Shown one piece after another: positions 34,984-44,149 of a stretch of DNA of 61,264 nt. The notes below the pieces were generated by a model. It was not told the DNA's origin. It saw only the letters and a list, made by a program, of their open reading frames with translations, and did not search any database. Within the stretch, counting starts at the first letter, position 1; each line of letters starts with the position of its first letter. The position numbers and the translations under genes were made by a program. The DNA comes from an uncultured Collinsella sp. (GTDB lineage Bacteria; Actinomycetota; Coriobacteriia; Coriobacteriales; Coriobacteriaceae). The stretch is taken from positions 1 through 61,264 of the forward strand of contig CAKTUC010000001.1 of assembly GCA_934617135.1 (NCBI GenBank), given 5' to 3'.

Positions 34984-36195
34984 ATGAAACTTATAGATCG
35001 CCCGTTCTACATGAGCAAGCTTTCCAAGGTGGCAGGTACGCCTGATATCAAGGTGATCACCGGAATCAGGCGATGCGGAAAATCGAAATTGCTTGAGGCG
35101 TTTGCCAGCCAACTTCGTTCAAACGACCCCTCGGCCAACGTCATACACGTCAACTTCAATCTACTTGAGTTCGAGCCGTTGGCGGAATACCATGCGCTGC
35201 ATACATATGTTGAAAAGCACTATATCGAGGGTTGCCGGAATATCGTCATGATCGACGAGGTCCAGATGTGTGAAGGGTTCGAGCGGGCTATCAACAGTCT
35301 TCATGCGTCAGAGAAATATGACATTTACATCACGGGGTCGAATGCCTTTCTTCTCTCAAGCGACCTCTCGACGTTGTTCACGGGAAGAACGGTGGAGATC
35401 GAGGTCTTTCCGTTTTCACTTGCGGAGTTCTCGGCGTATCACGAGATCACTTCTCCAGCCGAGGCCCTTGCTCGCTATGTCCGCGAGGGAGGAATGCCGG
35501 GTTCCTATATCTACCAGGACGAAAGGATGCGTTTCTCATACATCTCGGATGTGCTTGAAACTCTTATCCTGCGCGACATCAGACAAAAATATCGTATACG
35601 TAATGCAGAGCAGCTTAAACGTTCCTGCGAGTTCCTGATGGATAACGTCGGAAATATCTCTTCTCTCAAGGGGATGGCGGCCGAGCTTTCACGAGCGAAC
35701 CTTAAGATAAGCGACAAGACGCTGGCTGTGTATATCGACTACCTGTGTAATGCGTTTGCGTTCTACCGGTTTCGTCGCTTTGACGTCTCAGGAAAGAAAT
35801 ACCTGTCGACGGGAGATAAATACTACCTGGCCGACCATTCGTTTCGTTACGCCGCGCTTGGCACGAAAAAGCTCGATTTTGGCCATGTTTACGAGAATAT
35901 GGTGGCAATCGAGCTTATGCGCCGCGGATGGGAAGTCTACGTGGGCGTTCTCTACCAAAAGGAAGTAGACTTTGTCGCCATCAGGCGTGACCGCCGTGTC
36001 TATATCCAGGTGAGTGACGACATTTCCCAAGAAGCGACGCTTAAGCGTGAGCTTGATCCGCTGCGACGGATTCGAGACGCCTATCCCAAGTGCGTCATCG
36101 CCCGAACAGGGCACGAAACGACTGATTGGGATGGCATCAAGGTCGTCGACCTGGCACGATGGCTTATGGGTGAATCAGGCGAGCTGGCCGTCTAG
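34984..36195 (+). CDS. AAA ATPase with DUF4143-type C-terminus
   Basis: A 403-residue protein with Walker A GIRRCGKSKLLEAF near residue 27, Walker B NIVMIDEVQM near 85, the sensor-like ITGSNAFLLSS and the typical GRTVEIEVFPFSLAEF block. The C-terminal DUF4143 region (VYENMVAIELMRRGWEVYVG, then KEVDFVA) resembles a restriction-endonuclease-like fold. These proteins are frequent in gut bacteria and their role is unknown. The gene is AT-richer than its neighbours and flanked by two related hairpins, which suggests acquisition. Confidence 0.88.
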   Translation: MKLIDRPFYMSKLSKVAGTPDIKVITGIRRCGKSKLLEAFASQLRSNDPSANVIHVNFNLLEFEPLAEYHALHTYVEKHYIEGCRNIVMIDEVQMCEGFERAINSLHASEKYDIYITGSNAFLLSSDLSTLFTGRTVEIEVFPFSLAEFSAYHEITSPAEALARYVREGGMPGSYIYQDERMRFSYISDVLETLILRDIRQKYRIRNAEQLKRSCEFLMDNVGNISSLKGMAAELSRANLKISDKTLAVYIDYLCNAFAFYRFRRFDVSGKKYLSTGDKYYLADHSFRYAALGTKKLDFGHVYENMVAIELMRRGWEVYVGVLYQKEVDFVAIRRDRRVYIQVSDDISQEATLKRELDPLRRIRDAYPKCVIARTGHETTDWDGIKVVDLARWLMGESGELAV

Positions 36196-36323
36196 CACGC
36201 GATGACGCAGGCTGAAACGAACGAGCGAAGATTTCTAAACCCAGCAACGAAACAGCTCACTATCCTCCGTCAACCTTTCATCAAAACTAAATCGGTTAAC
36301 GTACGTCATAGCAATCCACGGTA

Positions 36324-36428
36324 GGTCCCCGGGTGCCCCGCGGCGCGCCGGGTTTATTATCTGAGCGACTTTGCGAAGCAAGGGGAGCGAAGATAAAAAC
36401 CCGGCGCGCCGCGGGGCACCCGGGGACC
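36324..36428. repeat. Long GC-rich hairpin repeat, copy B
   Basis: Two exact 32-base arms (36324-36355 and 36397-36428) are reverse complements. The loop contains CTGAGCGAC (36361-36369) and GGAGCGAAG (36384-36392), the reverse complements of the loop blocks of copy A, plus a small TTGC/GCAA hairpin. It lies about 85 bases before purE. No long T run follows, so a terminator role is doubtful. Confidence 0.9.
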
Positions 36429-36514
36429 GCAGGGACGGGAGCAGCTATACTACTCTCAGTAGTTAAGGGTCGCGGATTCGCTGCGTCACCGCTCTCAACA
36501 GGAGGTCTTTGTTT

Positions 36515-36979
36515 ATGGCAGATCAGAAGCCGGTTGTCGGGATCATCATGGGCTCCAAGTCCGATCTGGGCGTTATGGAAGGTTGCACCGCCGAGCTCGA
36601 GGCGCTGGGTGTGCCCTATGAGCTCGTGATCGCGAGTGCGCACCGCACGCCGGCGAAGGTCCACGAGTGGGCCTCGACTGCTGCCGACCGCGGCATCAAG
36701 GTGATTATTGCTGCTGCCGGCAAGGCTGCTCACCTGGGCGGTGTCGTGGCTGCGTTTACGCCGCTGCCGGTCATCGGCGTGCCTATGAAGACGAGCGATC
36801 TGGGTGGCATGGACTCGCTGCTGTCGATGGTGCAGATGCCTTCGGGCGTGCCCGTGGCCTGCGTTGCCATTAACGGTGCCAAGAACGCTGCCATCTACGC
36901 CACGCAGATTCTGGGCGCATGCGACCCCGAGTACCGCAAGGTTATCGAAAAGATGAAGCAGGAGATGGCTGACGCCTAA
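36515..36979 (+). CDS. purE: N5-carboxyaminoimidazole ribonucleotide mutase
   Basis: PurE moves the carboxyl group of N5-CAIR to give CAIR in purine synthesis. The 154-residue protein has the GIIMGSKSDLGVM phosphate-binding start and the SAHRTPAKVHEW motif with the catalytic His. AGGAGG lies upstream of the ATG at 36515. No purK follows in this window. Confidence 0.95.
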   Translation: MADQKPVVGIIMGSKSDLGVMEGCTAELEALGVPYELVIASAHRTPAKVHEWASTAADRGIKVIIAAAGKAAHLGGVVAAFTPLPVIGVPMKTSDLGGMDSLLSMVQMPSGVPVACVAINGAKNAAIYATQILGACDPEYRKVIEKMKQEMADA

Positions 36980-37015
36980 GCGCTCTGCCAGTTCATTTGC
37001 AGCATAAGGAGAGCC

Positions 37016-38014
37016 ATGTCCGACTATCAGGGAAAGCGTTTTTCGGCTTCTCGGATTCCCGATCCAGCCAAGTCGGGAGGCGCCCATGCGCCGCAGCAGG
37101 GCCGGACATCCTCTCCGCAGCAGCCGCGCGCGCCGCGCCCCGTGACGCCGGCGAAGCGTCGTCGTCAGGATACGCCTGCTGCGTATCGACCCTCGTCATA
37201 CAGCACGGCAAAGAAGCCGCCCCGGTCTTCGTCGCACGCCGCGCCGTCGGATTATGCTGAGCCGCCGCGCAAGAAGCGCCGCTCCGTCATCCCCATCCTG
37301 CTCATCATCATCGGCATCGGTCTGATTGTTGCCGCCGCTGCCATCTTTATCAACGCTCAGATTGGCTACAAGCAGGCGAGCGAGTCGTATCAAAAGATCG
37401 AAAAGCAATATGTGAGCGACAAGGACGCCAGTGGCGTGCCGATTATCGACTTCAATGCGCTCGCTCAGACAAATCCCGAGGTTGTGGGCTGGATTTACGC
37501 ACCCGGAACCAATATCAACTACCCCGTGGTGCAGACCAACAACAACTCCAAGTACCTCAATACGCTGTTCGACGGCACCGCCAATGCGTCGGGTGCCATC
37601 TTCTTGGATAGCGACGATACCGCGCCGGGCATGGTGGATCAGCAGACCACGATTTACGGCCATCACATGAACGACGGGTCGATGTTCAACGTGATCTCGG
37701 AGACCACCGATCAGGCGACGTTCGACAGCATGGAATACGTGTACTACATCACGCGTGACGCGACGTATAAGCTGCGCCCGCTGGCGACCAAGGTCGTTGA
37801 GGACACGTACGCCAAGGCGCGCACGCCCAACTTTGAGGGCGATGATGGGCTGACGAATTATCTGTCCGAGATGCTCGACGATGCCTCTGCCGCGGCAAGC
37901 GATGCCACCGATCGTGCTGCTTCGGCAACCAAGGTCGTAACGCTCGTGACCTGCCGATCGCTATCGCTGAGCAACACGCGAGCCGTCATGGTGCTCACGC
38001 CGGTCGAGGAGTAA
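37016..38014 (+). CDS. Class B sortase
   Basis: A membrane transpeptidase of 332 residues. About 85 Pro/Arg/Lys-rich cytoplasmic residues precede one membrane helix (IPILLIIIGIGLIVAAAAIF, near 92-111). The catalytic domain has GWIYAPGTNINYPVVQ, the active-site His in TIYGHHMNDGSMF and the Cys in VTLVTCRS, with Arg in NTRAVMVL. This order and the sequence fit class B. No sorting-signal substrate lies next to it, so it may act on proteins encoded elsewhere. It follows purE closely. Confidence 0.92.
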   Translation: MSDYQGKRFSASRIPDPAKSGGAHAPQQGRTSSPQQPRAPRPVTPAKRRRQDTPAAYRPSSYSTAKKPPRSSSHAAPSDYAEPPRKKRRSVIPILLIIIGIGLIVAAAAIFINAQIGYKQASESYQKIEKQYVSDKDASGVPIIDFNALAQTNPEVVGWIYAPGTNINYPVVQTNNNSKYLNTLFDGTANASGAIFLDSDDTAPGMVDQQTTIYGHHMNDGSMFNVISETTDQATFDSMEYVYYITRDATYKLRPLATKVVEDTYAKARTPNFEGDDGLTNYLSEMLDDASAAASDATDRAASATKVVTLVTCRSLSLSNTRAVMVLTPVEE

Positions 38015-38054
38015 GTTGTCCGACGCGGGGATTGGAAAATCAGAGGGAGAAATA

Positions 38055-38471
38055 ATGCTTGAGAGTGGCAAATCGATGCCTTCGGTCGACGCTTGGCTTC
38101 GCGAGGCGAAGGCCGACGCTTCGGCGTCCGGGTGCGGTATGTACCTGACGCATAACGGCGTGGTGCGCGCGACGCCTAAGTCCGAGGTGCGTGGGGTCGA
38201 GACCGATGGCGTGGCGCCCGGACATAAGGTGGGCGGCATGGTGTTTGGCTTCGATGCCAAAAAGGTGCAGGCCGCTATCGAGGCAACGCGCGCGATGCCG
38301 GGTATCGGCTACGTGCGCGTGTGGCTGGCGAGCGGCGAGCTTGCCGTGGGCGACGACATCATGCTCGTGCTCATTGGCGGGGACATTCGACCGCATGTGG
38401 TCGATGCGTTGCAGGCGCTCGTCGGTACCATCAAGAACGAGTGCGTGAGCGAGGTCGAGCGCGAGGCATAA
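38055..38471 (+). CDS. MoaE-like protein
   Basis: A 138-residue protein whose C-terminal half (GIGYVRVWLASGELAVGDD, then IRPHVVDALQALVGTIKNE) matches the molybdopterin synthase large-subunit fold. The N-terminal part differs from MoaE, and no other molybdenum-cofactor gene is near. AGAGGGAGAAATA before the ATG supports the start at 38055 rather than an upstream TTG. It may be a true MoaE or a relative with a different task. Confidence 0.7.
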   Translation: MLESGKSMPSVDAWLREAKADASASGCGMYLTHNGVVRATPKSEVRGVETDGVAPGHKVGGMVFGFDAKKVQAAIEATRAMPGIGYVRVWLASGELAVGDDIMLVLIGGDIRPHVVDALQALVGTIKNECVSEVEREA

Positions 38472-38495
38472 GGCCGGCAGCGGCGCTCGCCAACA

Positions 38496-38532
38496 AAAAG
38501 CCCGCTGGCAGTTGGTCTGCCAGCGGGCTTTT
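38496..38532. terminator. Bidirectional terminator between convergent genes
   Basis: A 16-bp perfect stem (38496-38511 with 38517-38532) has A residues on one side and T residues on the other, so it can serve the MoaE-like gene and the minus-strand gene. Confidence 0.93.
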
Positions 38533-38565
38533 CTGTGCGTTGGAAAATCTCGGCATCGCGTAGCG

Positions 38566-39795
38566 CTACACGCGCGTCGCATCCTTGGGGCTCATGGTCA
38601 TGCTCTGGAAGCGGTTCTCCATGTAGTCGTTATCGAAATACTTGCCGTAGAACTGCGCGACGGGAATATCCGGCTCCGTGCCGTTGACGCGCTGGTACCA
38701 GTAGTCGAGCGACTGCAGCGTCATGACGCCGTCGACCAGCATAATGACGGTAAAGATGACGGTAGCCGAGTAGCGACTCTTCCACGGAATCATGTTGATG
38801 AGCTTGAGCAGCCTCGGCAGCAGCAGCTTGATCCAGATAAGGCCACCCAGGCCCCACAGGCAGGCAAAGCCCGTGCAGGTGCGTCCGCCCGTAAGGACGG
38901 CGAGCGGGTCGGGCATGCCGAACAACTTCATGTGCGAGTAGCTCCACGAGACCACGCCGAACGAGGTCTGCATAAACCAGCCCACGAACACCTCAAAGCT
39001 CGCGCCGAGCACAGCGCTTACCAGGAAAATGATGATGGGGTTCTTTTTGTAGAAGCGGTTGAGTACCATGGTCATGAGCACGGCGCCAAAGCCGTAGATG
39101 GGGCTGAAGGGGCCGAACAGCATACCGGCGCGGTCCTGGTAGACGCCCGGGTCGTCGACCGTCATGTGCCAGATGTCCTCGGCAATCAGACCGAGTATGC
39201 AGCAGACGAAGAATACCCAGAACAGGTTGAAGTAGTTGAGCTTGATGTAGCCCTCGCCGGTCTCGTCGCGACCGAGCATGCCCTCGGCGGCGGCGTCACG
39301 GTCGAGCATCTCCTGCAGGCGGCGCTGCAACTCGCGCTCCTGGCGCAGCGTGGGGTCGACGGTGGCCGAAAGCGCAATGAGGATGCCGAGCTGGATCGCG
39401 GGGCGCAGTAGGAAGGGCCCGATACCCTGGAGCATCACGTCGACCAAAAGTTCGACGACGGTGAATGCAATAAGGATGTAGGACAGGCGGGCGGCGTTGC
39501 GGCGCTGGTTTTTGATAAGGTCCAGGCCAAAGATGATCAGGATGACGGCACTTGCCGCAGAGAGCATGATACCGGCGACGATGAGTCCGACCGCGAGCAG
39601 CATATTGTCGCCGAGCTTTTCGGCGGCGTTGCCGTTAATGAGTGCGGTGATGACCTGCCACATGAAGGCGCCGACCGACGGGAGCGTGCCCACGCCGGAC
39701 AGGATGCACAGGACGGCGTACACCTTAATGATGAGCGGGATCTTCTTGACCTCTGTGGCGCTGGGGACGCTGGGGTCGAGTTCGTTTCGATCCAT
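38566..39795 (-). CDS. CmpB-type multispan membrane protein
   Basis: A 409-residue protein with about eight or nine membrane helices. A first group of four helices (residues ~20-160) is followed by a charged stretch and then by the ABC_trans_CmpB-like region (FSPIYGFGAVLMTMVLNRFY; GWFMQTSFGVVSWSYSHM). These proteins are often labelled putative ABC permeases, but no ATPase is adjacent. AAAGG precedes the ATG at 39795, which is preferred over a longer reading. Function unknown. Confidence 0.82.
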   Translation of the reverse strand: MDRNELDPSVPSATEVKKIPLIIKVYAVLCILSGVGTLPSVGAFMWQVITALINGNAAEKLGDNMLLAVGLIVAGIMLSAASAVILIIFGLDLIKNQRRNAARLSYILIAFTVVELLVDVMLQGIGPFLLRPAIQLGILIALSATVDPTLRQERELQRRLQEMLDRDAAAEGMLGRDETGEGYIKLNYFNLFWVFFVCCILGLIAEDIWHMTVDDPGVYQDRAGMLFGPFSPIYGFGAVLMTMVLNRFYKKNPIIIFLVSAVLGASFEVFVGWFMQTSFGVVSWSYSHMKLFGMPDPLAVLTGGRTCTGFACLWGLGGLIWIKLLLPRLLKLINMIPWKSRYSATVIFTVIMLVDGVMTLQSLDYWYQRVNGTEPDIPVAQFYGKYFDNDYMENRFQSMTMSPKDATRV

Positions 39796-40079
39796 ACATA
39801 ACCTTTCTCGCTTTGTTGCAGTTTTAAGGATACGCCGCCGACCTGCCAAAAGACAGGACGAACGTCCCAATTGCAGCTTTGTAATCCTCAACGGTGGACG
39901 CGGCGGCCATCTGGGGGCCTGGGAGCTTGTGCTGGACAGACCAATAAAATGTTAGGAAGCAAAACGGATTATTAGCTCGGTGGGCTTTTAAAAAGCGCTG
40001 CTCATGCGCTGGGGAGTGCGTCACGCCGTGCGTATAATAAGGCGGGTAACGCCAAAATACGAGGCTCTGAGGGGATGCC
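39796..40079. promoter_or_regulatory. Divergent promoter region of purF and the CmpB-type gene
   Basis: TATAAT at 40033-40038, about 40 bases before the purF start, is a likely -10 element; no good -35 is seen. No other gene or clear riboswitch fold is visible. Confidence 0.45.
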
Positions 40080-41750
40080 ATGTCTCAAGAAACCATCCGC
40101 GCGGCCGAGCGTGCCGCGGGACAGGTGAAGACCATGTCGACGTATGATCCGGACTCCGACCAGCTGCATGAGGAATGCGGCATTTTTGGTGTCTGGGCGC
40201 CCGATCGCGACGTGGCTCGACTGACGTACTTTGGCCTGCGTGCGCTGCAGCACCGCGGCCAGGAATCGGCGGGAATCGCCGTGGGTGATGGCGGAACGGT
40301 TATGGTCCGTAAAGATCTGGGCCTGCTCGACCGCGTGTTTTCCAATGCCGACTTGTCGACGCTCTCCGGCCAGCTGGCCGTGGGCCATGTGCGCTACGGC
40401 ACCGCCGGCGCCAAGAGCTGGGAGGCCTCTCAGCCGCACCTCTCGACCATCAATAGCGTGATCATCGCGCTCGCTCACAACGGCACCCTCGTCAACACCG
40501 ACGAGCTGCGCCGCCAGCTGATCGAGCTGGGCGTGCCGTTCCTCTCCAACTCGGATTCCGAGGTCGCGACCAAGCTCATCGGCTACTTTACCCAGCGTAC
40601 GGGCCATCTGCGCGAGGGCATTCGCAAGACCATGGAGCTCGTGCGCGGCGGCTACGCCATGACGCTCATCAACGAGCAGGCGCTCTATGCCTTCCGCGAC
40701 CCGCACGGCATTCGCCCGCTCGTGCTGGGCAAGCTCGTAGACGAGGGCCTGGACCAGGCCGATGCCGCATCCGTTTCGCAGCTGCCGTCGCAGGACGACG
40801 CGGCAACGGTCGACGCCGCCACCCATGTCACCCGCGCCGGCGGTTGGGTCGTTGCCTCCGAGACTTGCGCGCTCGACATCGTGGGCGCCGAGTATGTGCG
40901 CGACGTCCGTCCCGGCGAGATCTTGCGCATCAGCGCCGAGGGTCTTGTGTCCGAGCAGGGCGTGCCTGCCGCCGAAGAGCCCGCCAACTGCATCTTTGAG
41001 CAGGTTTACTTTGCCCGCCCCGACTCCATCATGAACGGCAAGAGCGTCTACGCCTGCCGCTACGACATGGGTCGTCAGCTGGCACACGAGGAGCCCGTCG
41101 AGGCCGACTTGGTTATCGGCGTGCCCGACTCCGGCCTGCCGCCCGCAGAGGGCTATTCGCACGAGAGCGGCATTCCCTTTGGCGAGGGCCTCATCAAGAA
41201 CCGCTACGTGGGCCGCACGTTTATCGAACCCACGCAGGAGCTGCGCGCCATGGGCGTGCGCATGAAGCTCAATCCGCTGCGCGACAACATCGAGGGCAAG
41301 CGCCTGGTCGTCATCGACGACTCCATCGTCCGCGGCACCACCATGGTGCAGCTCGTCAAGATGCTGCGCAACGCCGGCGCCAAGGAGATTCACATCCGCA
41401 TCAACTCGCCCGAGGTCATCTGGCCGTGCTTCTACGGCATCGATACCGACGTGCAGTCGCAGCTCATTAGCGCCAACAAGACGGTTGACGAGATTTGCGA
41501 GTACATCGGCGCCGATTCGCTGGCCTTCCTTTCGGTCGAGGGCCTGCTGAAGGTTATGCCCAAGGGCGGCTACTGCGATGCGTGCTTTACCGGCCGCTAC
41601 CCCGTGGCGATTCCCGAGAGCTTTGGCCGCGACAAGTTCATGGAGGGCTTTAAGCCCCGCAACCTGGACAAGCCACTGCACTTTGACGACGACGCCGTGG
41701 TCGAGAAATACGACGACCGCAGCTGGGAAGAGGAGCACGGCGAGGCCTAA
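40080..41750 (+). CDS. purF: Amidophosphoribosyltransferase
   Basis: PurF makes phosphoribosylamine from PRPP and glutamine, the first committed step of purine synthesis. The nucleophile is Cys33 in HEECGIFGVW, exposed after removal of a propeptide longer than the 11 residues known in Bacillus. The PRPP loop is VVIDDSIVRGTTM. Cysteines in WPCFYGID and YCDACFTG match the iron-sulfur ligands of the Bacillus-type enzyme. At 556 residues it is somewhat long. GAGGGG precedes the ATG. Confidence 0.95.
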   Translation: MSQETIRAAERAAGQVKTMSTYDPDSDQLHEECGIFGVWAPDRDVARLTYFGLRALQHRGQESAGIAVGDGGTVMVRKDLGLLDRVFSNADLSTLSGQLAVGHVRYGTAGAKSWEASQPHLSTINSVIIALAHNGTLVNTDELRRQLIELGVPFLSNSDSEVATKLIGYFTQRTGHLREGIRKTMELVRGGYAMTLINEQALYAFRDPHGIRPLVLGKLVDEGLDQADAASVSQLPSQDDAATVDAATHVTRAGGWVVASETCALDIVGAEYVRDVRPGEILRISAEGLVSEQGVPAAEEPANCIFEQVYFARPDSIMNGKSVYACRYDMGRQLAHEEPVEADLVIGVPDSGLPPAEGYSHESGIPFGEGLIKNRYVGRTFIEPTQELRAMGVRMKLNPLRDNIEGKRLVVIDDSIVRGTTMVQLVKMLRNAGAKEIHIRINSPEVIWPCFYGIDTDVQSQLISANKTVDEICEYIGADSLAFLSVEGLLKVMPKGGYCDACFTGRYPVAIPESFGRDKFMEGFKPRNLDKPLHFDDDAVVEKYDDRSWEEEHGEA

Positions 41751-41762
41751 AGCCTGCCATGT

Positions 41763-41790
41763 GGGGACAGGTTTATTTTGGCAGGTTTTA
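41763..41790. repeat. GGGGACAG-type repeat fragment
   Basis: GGGGACAGGTTT shortly after purF matches the start of the elements at 15257 and 59266 (reverse). No extended hairpin is clear here. Confidence 0.4.
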
Positions 41791-41906
41791 CCTGCGGTTT
41801 TGTTGATATGACGGCGCGTGCTGCTATGACATGCGCCGAGATAGACGCAACTATGAGCACCGTTTGGCGCCCGGGCGGCAAACGGTAATGGGAGAGGAAG
41901 GCTCAG

Positions 41907-43010
41907 ATGAGCGACAGCAAGCATGTGACGTACGAGGACGCCGGCGTCGATACCGCCGAGGGCGGCCGCGCCGTCGACGCTATTAAGCAGATGGTCAAGG
42001 ACACCAATCGCCCCGAGGTTATCGGCGGCATCGGTGGTTTTGGTGGCCTGTTCTCGGCCGCCGCGCTTAAGGATATGGAAGACCCGATCCTGATCAGTGG
42101 CACCGACGGCGTGGGCACCAAGCTCGTGCTCGCTCAGATCATGGACCGCCACGAGACGGTGGGCCAGGACCTGGTCGCCATGTGCGTGAACGACATTCTG
42201 GCTTCGGGCGCCGAGCCGCTGTTCTTCCTGGATTACGTTGCCATCGGTCACATCGAGGCCGAGCATATGGCGAAGATCATCAAGGGCGTGGCCGACGGCT
42301 GCAAGCTCGCGGGCTGCGCGCTCGTGGGCGGCGAGATGGCCGAGCACCCGGGCGTTATGGCCCCTGCCGACTACGACCTCGCCGGCTTTACCGTGGGTGT
42401 TGTCGATCGTCCCAAGATGCTCGATCCCGCGAACGTACGTCCCGGCGATGTGATCCTGGGTCTGCCTTCCACCGGCGTGCACTCCAACGGCTATTCGCTC
42501 GTGCGCAAGGTCATCGGCGTCGACGGCATCAAGCCGGGTACGCCCGAGGCCGCCGCTAAGGCCGAGGAGCTGAGCCGCCCGCTCGAGGAGCTCGGTGGCG
42601 CTTCGCTGGCCGACGCTCTGCTTGCCCCCACGCGCATCTATGTGAAGCCGATTCTGGAGCTGCTCCGCGGCGGCGCCAACGTTCACGCCATTGCCCATAT
42701 CACCGGCGGCGGCATCACCGAGAACCTCAACCGCGCCCTCGCGCATGACGTCGACGCCGTGGTCACCCGCAACGGTGCCGAGATGGGCTGGGACGTTCCG
42801 CCCGTCATCACCTACGTGTCGCGCCAGGCCGAGCTCGCGCCCAACGAGGCGTGCAAGACCTTCAACATGGGCGTTGGCCTGTGCCTGATCGTTGCCCCCG
42901 AGGACGAGGCCGCTGTGACCGAGGCTCTGGTTGCGCTCGGCGAGACGCCGTTCCGCGTGGGCGAGTGCGTCGAGGGTTCCGGTAAGGTCGTGTACTCCGA
43001 TGAGCGCTAA
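41907..43010 (+). CDS. purM: Phosphoribosylformylglycinamidine cyclo-ligase
   Basis: PurM closes the imidazole ring to form AIR. The 367-residue protein has the typical VTYEDAGVDTAEGGRAVDAI start, GTDGVGTKL and AHITGGGITENLNRAL motifs. GGAGAGGAAGG lies before the ATG. Its end overlaps purN by 11 bases, so the two are translated together. Confidence 0.96.
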   Translation: MSDSKHVTYEDAGVDTAEGGRAVDAIKQMVKDTNRPEVIGGIGGFGGLFSAAALKDMEDPILISGTDGVGTKLVLAQIMDRHETVGQDLVAMCVNDILASGAEPLFFLDYVAIGHIEAEHMAKIIKGVADGCKLAGCALVGGEMAEHPGVMAPADYDLAGFTVGVVDRPKMLDPANVRPGDVILGLPSTGVHSNGYSLVRKVIGVDGIKPGTPEAAAKAEELSRPLEELGGASLADALLAPTRIYVKPILELLRGGANVHAIAHITGGGITENLNRALAHDVDAVVTRNGAEMGWDVPPVITYVSRQAELAPNEACKTFNMGVGLCLIVAPEDEAAVTEALVALGETPFRVGECVEGSGKVVYSDER

Positions 43011-43698
43011 CGAGCAGATGGCTGCTGCCGAAGGCCTGGGCTTTGTGCCTTACACCCGTCCGACCGGCACCGATACGGCCGAGCCGCTCAAGATCGGCGT
43101 GCTCATCAGCGGTTCGGGTACCAACCTGCAGGCGCTGATCGACCTGATCGCCGCCGGCAAGCTCAACGCCTCGATTGAACTTGTGGTGTCGAGCCGTCCT
43201 TCGGCAAAGGGTCTGCAGCGTGCCGAGCGTGCGGGCATCCAGACGCTCACGCTGTCCAAGGATGTCTATGCCGATCCCATCGCTGCCGACGAGATCATCG
43301 CGCACGAGCTGCTCGAGCGTGGCTGCGAGTACGTGGTCATGGCCGGTTACATGCGCATGGTGCACACGCCGCTGCTGGCGGCGTTCCCCAACCGCGTGGT
43401 CAACCTGCATCCGGCGTTGCTGCCGAGCTTTACCGGTGCCCACGCGATTGACGATGCGTTCGCTCGCGGCGTCAAGGTGACCGGCGTGACCGTGCACTTT
43501 GCCAACGAGATCTACGACAACGGCCCCATCATCGCCCAGCGCGCGCTGGCTGTTGAGGAGGGCTGGGACGTCGACACGCTCGAGGAGCACATCCATGCGA
43601 TCGAGCACGTGCTGTATCCCGAGGTCGTGCAAATGCTCGCCGACGGCCGCGTCCACGTGCTGGAGAGCGGCAAGGTCGCAATTGATGCGGCGCGCTAG
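43000..43698 (+). CDS. purN: Phosphoribosylglycinamide formyltransferase
   Basis: PurN formylates GAR using 10-formyl-tetrahydrofolate. The core GVLISGSGTNLQALID, the MAGYMRMVHTPLL segment and NLHPALLPSFTGAHAIDDAF with the catalytic Asn/His region are present. About 30 residues precede the usual N-terminus. The ATG at 43000 overlaps the purM stop, the expected coupling. A terminator follows. Confidence 0.95.
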   Translation: MSANEQMAAAEGLGFVPYTRPTGTDTAEPLKIGVLISGSGTNLQALIDLIAAGKLNASIELVVSSRPSAKGLQRAERAGIQTLTLSKDVYADPIAADEIIAHELLERGCEYVVMAGYMRMVHTPLLAAFPNRVVNLHPALLPSFTGAHAIDDAFARGVKVTGVTVHFANEIYDNGPIIAQRALAVEEGWDVDTLEEHIHAIEHVLYPEVVQMLADGRVHVLESGKVAIDAAR

Positions 43699-43748
43699 CG
43701 CGTGTAAATGGGTCGCCTAGGTTTCGTTGAGGTGTAAACAATCAGAAT

Positions 43749-43796
43749 AGCCGATTGGGGCATATGGAATCACGTGTGACCCAATCGGCTTTTACT
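43749..43796 (+). terminator. Terminator of purM-purN
   Basis: AGCCGATTGGG (43749-43759) pairs with CCCAATCGGCT (43780-43790), followed by TTTTACTATC. Confidence 0.8.
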
Positions 43797-43871
43797 ATCT
43801 CTTTGATTTCGGGCTCCTGATAACGTGACGGGTGGTCTCGAAAAATGAGGGCGGTTGGCTGCGCGCATGAT

Positions 43872-43994
43872 ATGGATATCAGCAGCGATATCTCCATCTC
43901 GATAAATAAAGATGGCTTCAAGTTGAGCATCGGTTCGGACTTCGAGGTGCGGCCCTGTTCAGCGAAAATTCTTACACTAACACTCATGCCGTGA
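43872..43994 (+). pseudogene. Possible 40-codon remnant
   Basis: This short open frame reads MDISSDISISINKDGFKLSI and ends SAKILTLTLMP. The strand-like pattern resembles the tail of a beta-rich extracellular protein, and there is no ribosome binding site. It may be a gene fragment or chance. The rest of the 43797-44149 spacer shows nothing clear. Confidence 0.25.
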
Positions 43995-44149
43995 GCTAGG
44001 ATAACTAGCCGGTATAGGGTCACTTGAGCGGGTATGCGTCTGTTCAAGCGGCCTATTGGCTTGCTTAAGAAATAGTTAAACTACGTAGCGTACAGCGCGT
44101 GAGTGACTTACGACTCAGCGAAACTAAAGGGAATCGGAGAAGAAGGCCC

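Noticed and set aside
36430..36514. Purine riboswitch before purE
   Set aside because: Only a small ACTACT/AGTAGT hairpin is seen; the conserved three-way junction bases are not found.
36997..37260. Alternative-frame open frame over the sortase N-terminus
   Set aside because: It overlaps the Pro/Arg-rich start of the sortase in another frame, with no supporting start site.
40002..42746. 914-codon minus-strand open frame over purF and purM
   Set aside because: It spans two clear housekeeping genes and their spacer, and its translation has no domain.
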